A DNA stretch of 22,452 nt from an uncultured Oscillospiraceae bacterium (lineage in GTDB: Bacteria > Bacillota > Clostridia > Oscillospirales > Oscillospiraceae): positions 1-22,452 of the forward strand of contig CAKSWA010000038.1 of the NCBI GenBank assembly GCA_934511165.1, in the 5' to 3' direction. This document shows positions 12,459-21,358 of this stretch, in pieces. The translations under genes were made by a program, and so were the position numbers. The notes under the pieces are model-generated. The model saw nothing but the letters and a program-made list of their open reading frames with translations. It ran no database searches and was not told the DNA's origin. Within the stretch, counting starts at the first letter, position 1. The number at the start of each line of letters is the position of its first letter.

Positions 12459-14330
12459 GTGTTGAACCAGAAAGAAAAACATCTTTTATATAATATAAAC
12501 AGCAACGCCGACCTCCGTGCCGTGCCGGAACGGGACATTCCGGAGCTTTGCCGGGAGATCCGCGAATTTCTTGTGGAGAATGTTTCGCGCACTGGCGGGC
12601 ATCTTGCCTCAAACCTCGGCGGCGTGGAGCTCACGGTTGCTCTGCACCGTGTCTATGACCCGATGAAGGATCGGATTTTGTTTGATGTCGGGCATCAGTC
12701 CTATGTCCACAAAATCCTGACCGGACGCCGTGACTCTTTTGATACGCTTCGTCAGCTCGATGGCATCTCCGGTTTTCCCAAGCCGTGCGAGAGCAATGCC
12801 GATCCGTTTCTTGCCGGGCACGCCTCCGATTCCGTGTCGCTGGCCGCAGGCATGGCGCGCGCGCGGACGCTCATGCACGGAAATTACGACGTTGTCGCCG
12901 TCGTGGGCGACGGCGCGATGACCGGCGGCTTATGCTACGAGGGGCTGAGCGATCTCGGCGCGAGCCGCGAGGCTGCCGTGGTCGTTCTTAACGACAACGG
13001 CATGTCCATCAACGAGAATGTCGGCGGCGTTGCCCGGCTGCTCCGCCGCGCACGTACCCGTCCTGGATATCTGCGCTTCAAACGGACGTACCGCCGCGTG
13101 ATGAAAAAGCATCCGCACGCCTATGAGGAGCTGCACCGGCTCAAGGAGCGGATCAAAGCGCATCTCCTGCCGTCCGGCATTTTTGATGATCTGGGCTTTT
13201 ACTATATCGGGCCGGTAGACGGCCACGATGAAAAGGCGCTTGAAATGACGCTGCGCTGGGCTAAGGATCTTCGCCGCCCGGTTGTCGTCCATGTGGTGAC
13301 GGTGAAAGGAAAGGGCTATGCCCCTGCGGAGGAAAATCCGCAGATCTACCACGGCGTCAACCCGTTCGATCCCGAAACCGGAGTAAAAGCTGAAGAGGCC
13401 AACGATTTTTCCGCTGCTTTTGGTGCTTCGGCGATTGCACTGGCGGAAAAGGATCCGACCGTCTGTGCCGTTACTGCGGCGATGGAGCAGGGAACGGGAC
13501 TTTCCGACTTTGCCCGGCGGTTTCCGCAGCGGTATTTTGAGCTCGGCATTGCCGAAGAGCACGCTGCAGCCATGTGTGCGGGCATGGCAAAGCAGGGGCT
13601 TACCCCCATTTTTGCCGTTTATTCCACGTTTCTCCAGCGCTCCTACGATATGCTGATCGAGAATATCGGGCTCATGGGGCTGCATGTCGTTTTGGCGGTA
13701 GACCGCGCCGGTCTTGTCGGTCACGACGGCGTCACACACCAGGGGGCGTTTGATGTGTCATTTCTCAGCACCGTACCGAACATGACCGTTTATGCACCGG
13801 CAAGCTTTCGTGAAATGGACTCCATGCTCTCCATCGCGGTTCGGGAAAAATCCGGGCCGGTGGCGCTGCGATACCCCCGCGGCGGAGAGGGAGCCTATAC
13901 CGACGATCACTCCCGCGAGGATACAACCGTTCTTTGCAGCGGCGGCGATGTTACGATCGTCTCGTATGGCATTTCGGTCAATGCGGCGCTCGCCGCGGCG
14001 GAAAATCTCGCGAAGGATGGCATCTGCGCTGAGGTCATCAAGCTCAACCGCCTGCTCCCGCTTGCCCCGGAACTCGTCCGCGAATCGCTTCAAAAAACCG
14101 GCCGCTTTATTATGGCGGAAGAATCCTGCCGTTCCGGCGGCATGGGTACGCTTCTTCTGGCGGATGCCGCGGCAAACGGCATTTTGCTTCGCGGCGCACG
14201 GCTGCTCGATCTCGGGAGCGGCGTCATTAAGCACGGTTCGGTCAGCGAGCTTCAGCACCGCCTGCATCTTGATGCGGAGGGCATTGCCAATGCGGCAAAG
14301 GAGATAATGCATGAAAAAGATCCGGCTTGA
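12459..14330 (+). CDS. dxs: 1-deoxy-D-xylulose-5-phosphate synthase
   Basis: Dxs joins pyruvate and glyceraldehyde 3-phosphate using thiamine diphosphate, the entry step of the non-mevalonate isoprenoid route that feeds IspA upstream. The 623-residue product has the family's length and motifs: GGHLASNLGG (46-55, His48), DVGHQSYVHKILTGR (76-90), the cofactor-binding GDGAMTGG to NDN (150-180), VDGHD (254-258) and the catalytic Glu367 in GIAEEHAAAM, then DRAGLVGHDGVTHQG. The start is a GTG at 12459 with GAGGGG 8 bases upstream; a TTG directly after it is the alternative. Its end overlaps tlyA by 20 bases. It begins a new transcript that runs through recN and possibly to psuG. Confidence 0.97.
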   Translation: MLNQKEKHLLYNINSNADLRAVPERDIPELCREIREFLVENVSRTGGHLASNLGGVELTVALHRVYDPMKDRILFDVGHQSYVHKILTGRRDSFDTLRQLDGISGFPKPCESNADPFLAGHASDSVSLAAGMARARTLMHGNYDVVAVVGDGAMTGGLCYEGLSDLGASREAAVVVLNDNGMSINENVGGVARLLRRARTRPGYLRFKRTYRRVMKKHPHAYEELHRLKERIKAHLLPSGIFDDLGFYYIGPVDGHDEKALEMTLRWAKDLRRPVVVHVVTVKGKGYAPAEENPQIYHGVNPFDPETGVKAEEANDFSAAFGASAIALAEKDPTVCAVTAAMEQGTGLSDFARRFPQRYFELGIAEEHAAAMCAGMAKQGLTPIFAVYSTFLQRSYDMLIENIGLMGLHVVLAVDRAGLVGHDGVTHQGAFDVSFLSTVPNMTVYAPASFREMDSMLSIAVREKSGPVALRYPRGGEGAYTDDHSREDTTVLCSGGDVTIVSYGISVNAALAAAENLAKDGICAEVIKLNRLLPLAPELVRESLQKTGRFIMAEESCRSGGMGTLLLADAAANGILLRGARLLDLGSGVIKHGSVSELQHRLHLDAEGIANAAKEIMHEKDPA

Positions 14331-15123
14331 TCAGCTTGTGTTTGATAAAGGACTTGCCGAAAGCCGTGAGCGCGCCAAGGCGTATATCATGGCGGGCAGC
14401 GTATATGTAAACGGGCAGAAGGAGACGAAGCCCGGTACCTCTATGGCGGAAGACGCCGCCGTGGAAATGCGCGGCGAAACGCTTCCGTACGTCAGCCGCG
14501 GCGGCTGGAAGCTGGAAAAGGCGCTGCGTGTGTTTTCCATCGATGTGAGCAGCGCCGTATGTATCGACTGCGGCGCGTCCACTGGCGGGTTTACGGATGT
14601 CCTGCTGAAAAACGGCGCGGCGAAGGTCTATGCCGTGGATGTCGGCTATGGTCAGCTCGCCTGGAGCCTCCGCACCGATCCGCGCGTCGTCTGCATGGAG
14701 CGGACGAACATCCGCTATGTTACGCACGAGCAAATCCCCGAAGAGATGGATGTTGCCGTGGCCGATCTGAGCTTCATTTCGCTCCGGCTCGTTTTGGGCG
14801 CTGTGTGCGCGCTCCTGAAGCCGGATGGTGAAATGGTCTGCCTTGTTAAGCCGCAGTTTGAAGCGGGGAAAGACAAGGTAGGGAAGAAGGGCGTTGTGCG
14901 CGATCCTGCTGTTCATGCGGACGTACTGCGTGAATTCCTGCGCTATGCGCCGGAGTGCGGTTTCGGCGTGCGTGGATTGGACTTTTCGCCCATCCGCGGA
15001 CCGGAAGGGAACATTGAGTACCTTGCATGGCTTAAGAAGGGTGCGGACAGCATTCCTGAGCCGGACATCGAGGCGCTCGTCGCCGCGTCCCACGCGGCAC
15101 ACGGAAAGGATTCGGATCAATGA
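14311..15123 (+). CDS. tlyA: TlyA family rRNA methyltransferase
   Basis: TlyA proteins 2'-O-methylate ribosomal RNA; older annotations call them hemolysin A. The 270-residue protein has an N-terminal S4 RNA-binding domain (about 3-65, RLDQLVFDKGLAESRERAKAYIMAGSVYVNG) and an FtsJ-like Rossmann domain with the SAM site DCGASTGGFTD (86-96), then DLSFISLRLVL and CLVKPQFEAGK. The ATG lies within the dxs coding end (20-base overlap) and its stop overlaps the nadK ATG, so it is coupled on both sides. The order dxs-tlyA-nadK-argR-recN is a classic Firmicutes cluster. Confidence 0.95.
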   Translation: MKKIRLDQLVFDKGLAESRERAKAYIMAGSVYVNGQKETKPGTSMAEDAAVEMRGETLPYVSRGGWKLEKALRVFSIDVSSAVCIDCGASTGGFTDVLLKNGAAKVYAVDVGYGQLAWSLRTDPRVVCMERTNIRYVTHEQIPEEMDVAVADLSFISLRLVLGAVCALLKPDGEMVCLVKPQFEAGKDKVGKKGVVRDPAVHADVLREFLRYAPECGFGVRGLDFSPIRGPEGNIEYLAWLKKGADSIPEPDIEALVAASHAAHGKDSDQ

Positions 15124-15980
15124 AAGACGGATATATTCTTCTCTGCCCGAACGCGCACCGCGATCACGGTCTGGAGTCTACGCTTGCGATCGCCGCCGCG
15201 CTGCGCGAGCATGGACACGAGGTGCGCATTGCGCCGTTTCTCAGCGATGGGCTGGAGAACACCTGGTCGCCGGATATTCCGACCGTCACTCTTCCGATGG
15301 CGCTGCCCGGCGCGCGGCTTGTTGTTTCCCTCGGCGGCGACGGCACCATTTTGCAGCTTTCCCGGTATCTTGCCGGTTCCGGCGTTCCGATTCTCGGCGT
15401 AAACCTTGGAAACAAGGGATTTCTTGCTGAGCTGGAACAAACGGAGACGGATTCCATACTCGAAGTCGCCGACGGACATTACTCCGTGCAGACGCGTATG
15501 ATGCTTGATCTGAAGCTTTTTCGCAAGGGCGAGCTAGTCTATTCCGGCAGCGCGCTCAACGAAGCGGTTGTCCGTGCCTCGGTAAGCGTGGTAAAGCTGG
15601 AGGCATTCAGTGACGGGCGTGAGATCACAGCGTTTTCCGGCGACGGAATGATCGCCTCCACGCCGACCGGTTCCACTGCGTATTCCATGGCGGCGGGCGG
15701 GCCAATCGTCGAGCCGTGCGCCGACTGCATTATCTTCACGCCGATCTGCACGTTCCGCCTCGCGGCGCGCTCCTATGTGCTGAAAGCGGATCGCGAAGTA
15801 TTCATCCGCACCGTGGAGCAGGGGGACAAGGAAGTCTTTCTCTCCGTGGACGGCGTCGCCGTTCCTTTCCTTGATGGAGATGAGCTCGTTGTGGCGCGGT
15901 CGGACAAAACGCTTTTGATGGCGCGCGTCAAGGATCGCAGCTTCTTTGATATAGTTTTTGAAAAATTAGTCGATAAATGA
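15120..15980 (+). CDS. nadK: NAD kinase
   Basis: NadK phosphorylates NAD to NADP in the cytoplasm, supplying NADPH for pathways such as the Dxs-started isoprenoid route. The 286-residue protein has the GGDGT motif (72-76), GVNLGNKGFL (93-102), the NE pair Asn147-Glu148 and TPTGSTAYSMAAGGP (181-195). Length is typical. The ATG overlaps the tlyA stop (ATGA). argR starts 16 bases after its stop. Confidence 0.96.
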   Translation: MKDGYILLCPNAHRDHGLESTLAIAAALREHGHEVRIAPFLSDGLENTWSPDIPTVTLPMALPGARLVVSLGGDGTILQLSRYLAGSGVPILGVNLGNKGFLAELEQTETDSILEVADGHYSVQTRMMLDLKLFRKGELVYSGSALNEAVVRASVSVVKLEAFSDGREITAFSGDGMIASTPTGSTAYSMAAGGPIVEPCADCIIFTPICTFRLAARSYVLKADREVFIRTVEQGDKEVFLSVDGVAVPFLDGDELVVARSDKTLLMARVKDRSFFDIVFEKLVDK

Positions 15981-15996
15981 AAGAGGTGATTGCCCC

Positions 15997-16446
15997 GTGA
16001 AATCAAAGCGGCAGGAAGAAATCCTTGCGTTGATTCAGGAGCAGAACATTGAAACGCAGAACCAGTTGATTGAAGCGCTGCGCGAGCGCGGCGTGAAAAG
16101 CACACAGGCGACGCTCTCGCGCGATATCCGTGAGCTCCGTCTTGTCAAAGAGCTTTGTCCAGACGGCGGCTACCGCTATGCCGTTCCCGCGAGAGAGGAT
16201 TCCGGCGATCAGATTGACCGCCTGCGGAAAATCTTCCGCGAGTGTGTTGTAAGCTTTGATACGGCGCAGAACATCGTTGTCATCCACACGCTTCCGGGGC
16301 TTGCCAACGCGGCGGCGTCCATGCTCGACAATATTGAGGTTCCCAATCTTGTGGGAACGCTGGCCGGGGACGATACCGCGTTTCTCGCTATGCGCGATGT
16401 GCAGACGGCGCTGGACTTCTGCCGGGAAATTGAGGCTATGCTGTAA
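15997..16446 (+). CDS. argR: Arginine repressor ArgR/AhrC
   Basis: ArgR is the hexameric, arginine-binding repressor of arginine synthesis and, in Bacillus, activator of breakdown. The 149-residue protein has an N-terminal winged helix (about 1-65) with the recognition stretch STQATLSRDIRELRL (35-49) and a C-terminal core with GTLAGDDT (120-127), whose Asp125 and Asp126 fit the arginine-binding pair. The start is GTG at 15997, with AGAGGTGAT about 6 bases upstream; no upstream ATG fits. Its stop overlaps the recN ATG (TAATG). No arginine genes are in the window, so its targets lie elsewhere. Confidence 0.95.
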   Translation: MKSKRQEEILALIQEQNIETQNQLIEALRERGVKSTQATLSRDIRELRLVKELCPDGGYRYAVPAREDSGDQIDRLRKIFRECVVSFDTAQNIVVIHTLPGLANAAASMLDNIEVPNLVGTLAGDDTAFLAMRDVQTALDFCREIEAML

Positions 16447-18131
16447 TGCTCAAAACACTCCACATTGAAAATATCGCCGTCATTGAATGCGCGGATGTGG
16501 AATTTTCTGCCGGGCTGAGCGTATTGACCGGCGAAACGGGCGCTGGCAAATCGATCATCATCGATTCGCTCAATGCTGTTCTCGGCAACCGCGTCAGCCG
16601 GGAGCTTGTCCGCTCCGGCGCGGAGCGCGCATCCGTCACGGCGTCTTTTGAATCAGCGGCCGCGGAGCGCTGGTGTACGGATAACGAGATCGACGTGGAT
16701 GACGGCGAGATCATTTTGCAGCGCCGGATAACTGCGGAGGGAAAGACGACCGGACGCGTTAACGGTGTGCCGGTAACGGCCTCGCAGCTTCGCGAGCTGG
16801 GGGCGCTTCTGCTGGATATCCACGGGCAGAACGACGGCCGCCAGCTTCTGGACGAGCGGCGTCATCTGGACTATCTGGACGCTTTCGGCGAGTGCGGCGC
16901 GGCACTTGCGTCATACCGCGAAGCGTATGACGCCTATCGTGCGCTCGTCCGCGAGACCGAACGTCTCTCCATGGACGAAGCGGAAAAACAGCGCTTGGAA
17001 GAGAGCCTGCGCTACCGGATCGCTGAGCTTACGAAGGCGGAGATCCGCCCCGGTGAGGAAGCGGAGCTCGCGGAGCGCCGTGATCTTCTTCGTAACAGCG
17101 AAAAGCTGACGGAGCACATATCTGCCGCTCTTGACGCGCTTTACGATTCCGACGGCAGTGCCGTTGCGCAATGCGGCGAGGCGGAGTATAATGTCTCCCG
17201 CGCCAGCGCGTGGAGCGTGGATCTCTCGGAAACGGAGGAGATCATCCGCGGTGCGCGTCTCGCGCTGGAGGACGCCTCCGAACGGCTGCGCGAAAAGCAG
17301 CAGCTTCTGGACTTCTCCCCGGAGGAGTATGACCGGCTGGAAGAGCGTCTTTCCCAGCTTCGCCGTCTGGAAAAGAAGTATGCGACGGATGAGGAAGGTC
17401 TCGCCGCGCTGCTTTCGGATTCCCAGCACCGGCTCGACGAGCTGGAATACGCCGGCGACCGGCTCCAACAGCTGGAAAAAGAAACGGCGAAAGCATATGC
17501 ACTCGCCGAACAAAAAGCACGCATGCTTTCCGATGTCCGAAAAGCGGCAGCGGCGCGGCTACAGGAACGCGTTGTCGGTGAACTTCGCGATCTCAGCATG
17601 CCGTCGGTCCGTTTTGAAGTGCGGATCGAGTTTCAAACCGGGAAGAACGCTCTCACCTCCTCCGGCGCGGACGAGGTAAGCTTTGTTATGTCCGCTAACG
17701 CCGGAGAAGCGCTCGGGCCGATCAGCCGCATTGCTTCCGGCGGTGAGCTTTCGCGCATCATGTTGGCGCTCAAGAACGTCTTTGCCGAAAAGGACGGCGT
17801 AGATGCGCTGATCTTTGACGAGATCGATACCGGCGTATCGGGCGTTGCGGCGCAGCGTGTGGCGGAAAAACTTGCCTCTCTCGGACGGACAAAGCAGGTG
17901 CTCTGTGTGACCCATCTTCCGCAGATTGCAGCGATGGCGCAGCAGCAGTATCTGGTGGAAAAGTCCGAACGCGACGGGCGGACATATACGAACATCCGCC
18001 TGCTTGACCGCGAAGGCCGCCGGTATGAACTGGCGCGGCTGAGCGGCGGCGACCGGATCACCGATACGCAGCTCGCGGGCGCGGAAGAGCTTTTGACGCG
18101 TGATGAGGAATTCCGCGCGTCCCTTTCCTAA
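16446..18131 (+). CDS. recN: DNA repair protein RecN
   Basis: RecN is an SMC-like ATPase acting early at double-strand breaks. The 561-residue protein has Walker A GETGAGKS (29-36), a long central coiled coil (about 150-370), the ABC signature SGGELSR (431-437) and Walker B LIFDEIDTG (455-463), followed by the CVTHLPQIAAMA switch region. Length is typical. It starts within the argR stop (TAATG). No terminator is visible before tyrS, 49 bases downstream. Confidence 0.96.
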   Translation: MLKTLHIENIAVIECADVEFSAGLSVLTGETGAGKSIIIDSLNAVLGNRVSRELVRSGAERASVTASFESAAAERWCTDNEIDVDDGEIILQRRITAEGKTTGRVNGVPVTASQLRELGALLLDIHGQNDGRQLLDERRHLDYLDAFGECGAALASYREAYDAYRALVRETERLSMDEAEKQRLEESLRYRIAELTKAEIRPGEEAELAERRDLLRNSEKLTEHISAALDALYDSDGSAVAQCGEAEYNVSRASAWSVDLSETEEIIRGARLALEDASERLREKQQLLDFSPEEYDRLEERLSQLRRLEKKYATDEEGLAALLSDSQHRLDELEYAGDRLQQLEKETAKAYALAEQKARMLSDVRKAAAARLQERVVGELRDLSMPSVRFEVRIEFQTGKNALTSSGADEVSFVMSANAGEALGPISRIASGGELSRIMLALKNVFAEKDGVDALIFDEIDTGVSGVAAQRVAEKLASLGRTKQVLCVTHLPQIAAMAQQQYLVEKSERDGRTYTNIRLLDREGRRYELARLSGGDRITDTQLAGAEELLTRDEEFRASLS

Positions 18132-18180
18132 GCGATTTACCCGTATTGCGCGGGAAAAGAATAAAAAAGGAGTAAGATTG

Positions 18181-19401
18181 ATGCAAATTTACGAAGAGCT
18201 TGTCCGGCGTGGTCTTATTGCGCAGGTCACCGATGAACAGGAAATCCATGACCTGATCAACAACGGAAAGGCTCGCTTCTATATCGGCTTTGACTGTACA
18301 GCGGACAGCCTTACCGCCGGTCACTTCATGGCGCTCACGCTCATGAAGCGTCTGCAGATGGCGGGCAACCAGCCGGTTGCGCTTATCGGCGGAGGCACAA
18401 CCATGATCGGCGACCCCTCCGGCCGCACGGATATGCGCAAAATGCTCACCAAGGCAGACATCGACCACAATGCCGAGTGCTTCCGCCGCCAGATGGAGCG
18501 CTTCATCGAATTCGGTGAGGACAAGGCCATCATGGTGAACAACGCCGACTGGCTCCTCGATCTGAATTACATTGAACTTCTTCGTGAAGTCGGCACATGC
18601 TTCAGCGTGAACAACATGCTCCGTGCCGAGTGCTACAAGCAGCGCATGGAAAAGGGTCTGAGCTTCTTTGAATTCAACTACATGATCATGCAGAGCTACG
18701 ACTTTTACCATCTCTTCAAGGAGTACGGCTGCAACATGCAGTTCGGCGGCGACGACCAGTGGAGCAACATGCTCGGCGGTACGGAGCTCATCCGCAAAAA
18801 GCTCGGCAAGGATGCCTATGCCATGACCATCACGCTCCTGACCGATTCGCAGGGCAAAAAGATGGGCAAAACGGCAGGCAACGCCGTCTGGCTCGACGCG
18901 AACAAGACCTCTCCGTTCGATTTCTACCAGTACTGGCGCAATGTGGACGATGCGGACGTTATGAAGTGCATCCGCATGCTCACGTTCCTCCCGCTTGAGC
19001 AGATCGACGAGATGGCAACCTGGAAGGATGCGCAGCTCAACACCGCCAAGGAGATCCTGGCCTACGAACTCACCAAAATGGTGCACGGCGAGGACGAAGC
19101 CGGTGCCGCGCAGGAAAAGGCGAGAGCCATTTTCGGCGGCGGCAGCACGGAGCATGTGCCGGAGTCTGTCATTTCCGAGAGCGACCTCGTGGATGGCAAG
19201 GCGGATATTATGAGCCTTCTCATGCTGAGCGGTCTCTGCGCCTCCCGCAGCGACGCGCGGCGCAACATCCAGCAGGGCGGCGTCCTGTGCGGGGAAGAGA
19301 AGGTCACCGATCTTTCTAAGTCGTTCGATGCGGAAGAGCTGCGCAAGGGCGTTGTCCTGCGCCGCGGAAAGAAGAGCTTCAAGCGCGTAGTTTTGAAATA
19401 A
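18181..19401 (+). CDS. tyrS: Tyrosyl-tRNA synthetase
   Basis: TyrS charges tRNA-Tyr. The 406-residue class I synthetase shows the HIGH-like TAGH (45-48) after GFDCTADSL, the FNYMIMQSYDF and QFGGDDQWSNM tyrosine-pocket regions, the KMSKS-like KMGKT (227-231) and a C-terminal S4 domain (about 340-406). I chose the ATG at 18181, with AGGAG 8 bases upstream; the frame is open further upstream into recN without homology. No T-box leader precedes it, although many Firmicutes tyrS genes have one. Its stop overlaps the psuK start (TAATG). Confidence 0.96.
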   Translation: MQIYEELVRRGLIAQVTDEQEIHDLINNGKARFYIGFDCTADSLTAGHFMALTLMKRLQMAGNQPVALIGGGTTMIGDPSGRTDMRKMLTKADIDHNAECFRRQMERFIEFGEDKAIMVNNADWLLDLNYIELLREVGTCFSVNNMLRAECYKQRMEKGLSFFEFNYMIMQSYDFYHLFKEYGCNMQFGGDDQWSNMLGGTELIRKKLGKDAYAMTITLLTDSQGKKMGKTAGNAVWLDANKTSPFDFYQYWRNVDDADVMKCIRMLTFLPLEQIDEMATWKDAQLNTAKEILAYELTKMVHGEDEAGAAQEKARAIFGGGSTEHVPESVISESDLVDGKADIMSLLMLSGLCASRSDARRNIQQGGVLCGEEKVTDLSKSFDAEELRKGVVLRRGKKSFKRVVLK

Positions 19402-20342
19402 TGACAGAAAAACGTTTTATCGCAGGAATTGGCGCGGCCAACATGGATCTGCACGGGCGCAGCCGTGCCGCGCTCATTCTGCGTGATTCCAATCCCGGCT
19501 TTCTCCACACATCGCCCGGCGGTGTCACGCGAAATATTCTCGAAAACCTCTCCCGCATGGGCGAGAAAACCGCCCTCTTTTCCGCTGTCGGCAACGATCT
19601 TTACGGCCGGGAAATCCTCGCCTCCGGCGAGGCGGTCGGTATGGATATGTCGCATATGCTGTGCTGCCCGGACTGCGGCAGCTCCAGCTATATGGCGCTT
19701 ATCGACCCCGAAGGCGACATGTTCATCGGTATGTCTGATATGCGCATTCTGGAACATATCACTCCCGAATGGCTGGAAGGGCAGCGCGACGCGCTTCGAA
19801 AAGCGGATGCCGTTGTCTGCGATCCCTGCCTGACGCCGGAGGCGCTCGAGTGGATCACCTCTGATGCGCTTGCGGGCGTTCCGGTCTTTTCGGATCCGGT
19901 CTCCACAACGTATGCCCGGCGTCTTGCTCCGTTTGCCGGAAAGCTTTACTGTCTCAAGCCCAACGTGCTGGAGCTTGCGGCTATGACCGGCTGTGAGATT
20001 GCGGACAACTCCGACATGGAACGCGCCGTGGATGTGCTTCTGGAACGCGGCACGCATCGTGTTGTCGTCAGTATGGGGCAGCACGGCTGCTACTGGGCCG
20101 ACCGTGACGGCGCGAGATTTTATGCCGCGCTTCGTCCCGTGAGCCAGATGGTGGATGCCACCGGCGCGGGAGACGCCTTTATGGCCGGACTTTTATATGC
20201 TTACCTGCACCGCTTCACCCCCGAACGGGCGGCACGCTGGGCTCTGGCGGCGGGGATTATCGCCGTCACCAGCGCCGGAACCGTCAGCCCGGGGATGAGC
20301 GCGGAGCTCGTCAATAAGATTCTGGAGGAAAATGAATTATGA
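19401..20342 (+). CDS. psuK: PfkB-family sugar kinase, probable pseudouridine kinase
   Basis: A 313-residue ribokinase/PfkB-family protein. The N-terminal GIGAANMDLHGR and PGGVTRNILENLSRMGEKTALFSAVGNDLYG regions and the C-terminal DATGAGDAFMAGL (252-264, catalytic Asp258) are visible. PfkB substrates cannot be read from the fold alone; the immediate, overlapping psuG downstream (ATGA) makes pseudouridine the likely substrate, giving pseudouridine 5'-phosphate. There is no ribosome site before its ATG, which overlaps the tyrS stop, so translation probably depends on tyrS. No uptake gene for pseudouridine is seen. Confidence 0.88.
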   Translation: MTEKRFIAGIGAANMDLHGRSRAALILRDSNPGFLHTSPGGVTRNILENLSRMGEKTALFSAVGNDLYGREILASGEAVGMDMSHMLCCPDCGSSSYMALIDPEGDMFIGMSDMRILEHITPEWLEGQRDALRKADAVVCDPCLTPEALEWITSDALAGVPVFSDPVSTTYARRLAPFAGKLYCLKPNVLELAAMTGCEIADNSDMERAVDVLLERGTHRVVVSMGQHGCYWADRDGARFYAALRPVSQMVDATGAGDAFMAGLLYAYLHRFTPERAARWALAAGIIAVTSAGTVSPGMSAELVNKILEENEL

Positions 20343-21271
20343 ACAGCTTTGAAAAGTATCTGGACGTTCTGCCCGAAATTCAGCAGGCGCTGGACGAGAA
20401 TAAGCCCGTCGTCGCGCTGGAGAGCACGATCCTCAGCCACGGCATGCCGTATCCGGAAAATCTGGATTTTGCGCACCGCGTGGAAGAAGTCATCCGTTCG
20501 CTCGGCGGCGTTCCGGCGACCTGCGCGATCGTCAAGGGCCGCCTGAAGGTCGGTCTCACGGCGGAAGAGTTGGAAATCATGTGCCGCGCCGAGAACATCG
20601 GCAAGGTGAGCCGCCGCGATGTGGCGGTGTATGTCGCTCTCGGCCGCACCGGCGCAACGACAGTCGCTTCCACGATGATCATCGCTGCGATGGCCGGTAT
20701 TCCCGTGTTTGCCACCGGCGGCATCGGCGGTGTGCACCGCGGCGGTCAGGACTCCATGGACATTTCTGCTGACCTGCAGGAGCTTGCACACACGCCCGTC
20801 ACGGTCGTCTGCGCCGGCGCGAAGCAGATTCTTGATATCGGCCGCACGCTGGAGTATCTTGAAACGATGGGCGTTCCCGTCATCGGCAACCAGACCGCCG
20901 ATTTCCCGGCGTTCTTCTGCCGCAAGAGCGGCTTCGGCGTGGACTATGCGGCGCAGAGCGAGGCGGAGATCGCTTCCATTATCCATGCGCAGCGCGGCAT
21001 CGGCTTCACCGGCGGCATTCTCGTTGGCAATCCGGTTCCGGAAGAGTATGCGCTCGACCATGAGTATATGGAGCGCATCATCACCGTGGCGCTGCAGGCT
21101 GCGGATGAAGCGGATGTCCACGGCAAGAACATCACGCCGTTCCTCCTGGCCAAGGTCAAGGAGCTGACCGGCGGCGAGAGCTTTGAAACGAATGTGCAGC
21201 TTGCGCTGAACAACGCCCGCTGCGCCACCCGCATTGCCGCGGCGCTCTGCGAGCTGAAGAAAGCGGAATAA
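20339..21271 (+). CDS. psuG: Pseudouridine-5'-phosphate glycosidase
   Basis: PsuG splits pseudouridine 5'-phosphate into uracil and ribose 5-phosphate, completing the breakdown started by PsuK. The 310-residue protein shows the family's ALESTILSHGMPYPEN start, GGVPATCAIVKGRLKVGLT, FATGGIGGVHRGG and NQTADFPAFFCRKSGFGVDY regions, with normal length. GGAGGAA lies 8 bases before the ATG, which overlaps the psuK stop. It ends the long rightward run; a 13-pair hairpin follows. Confidence 0.95.
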   Translation: MNSFEKYLDVLPEIQQALDENKPVVALESTILSHGMPYPENLDFAHRVEEVIRSLGGVPATCAIVKGRLKVGLTAEELEIMCRAENIGKVSRRDVAVYVALGRTGATTVASTMIIAAMAGIPVFATGGIGGVHRGGQDSMDISADLQELAHTPVTVVCAGAKQILDIGRTLEYLETMGVPVIGNQTADFPAFFCRKSGFGVDYAAQSEAEIASIIHAQRGIGFTGGILVGNPVPEEYALDHEYMERIITVALQAADEADVHGKNITPFLLAKVKELTGGESFETNVQLALNNARCATRIAAALCELKKAE

Positions 21272-21279
21272 AAAATATA

Positions 21280-21309
21280 CCAAAGAACTGCCTTTCGGCA
21301 GTTCTTTGG
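21280..21309. terminator. Hairpin after psuG, probable terminator
   Basis: A perfect 13-base-pair stem (21280-21292 with 21297-21309) with the tetraloop TTTC lies 9 bases after the psuG stop. On the + strand no T-run follows; on the minus strand a T-rich tract (TATATTTTTT) does. It may end the psuG transcript by stem strength, or act on antisense transcription. Confidence 0.6.
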
Positions 21310-21335
21310 CCATATCTGGGCATACTACGTAAAAT
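21306..21335 (+). promoter_or_regulatory. Possible promoter for rubrerythrin
   Basis: TTGGCC (21306-21311) and TAAAAT (21330-21335) are 18 bases apart. The -35 box is weak and overlaps the right arm of the preceding hairpin. The predicted start is about 20 bases before the ATG at 21359. Confidence 0.35.
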
Positions 21336-21358
21336 ACGCTTTATAAAGGAGCCGAAAA

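Noticed and set aside
18132..18180. T-box leader before tyrS
   Set aside because: Only 49 bases separate recN and tyrS, with no T-box core, specifier stem or terminator.
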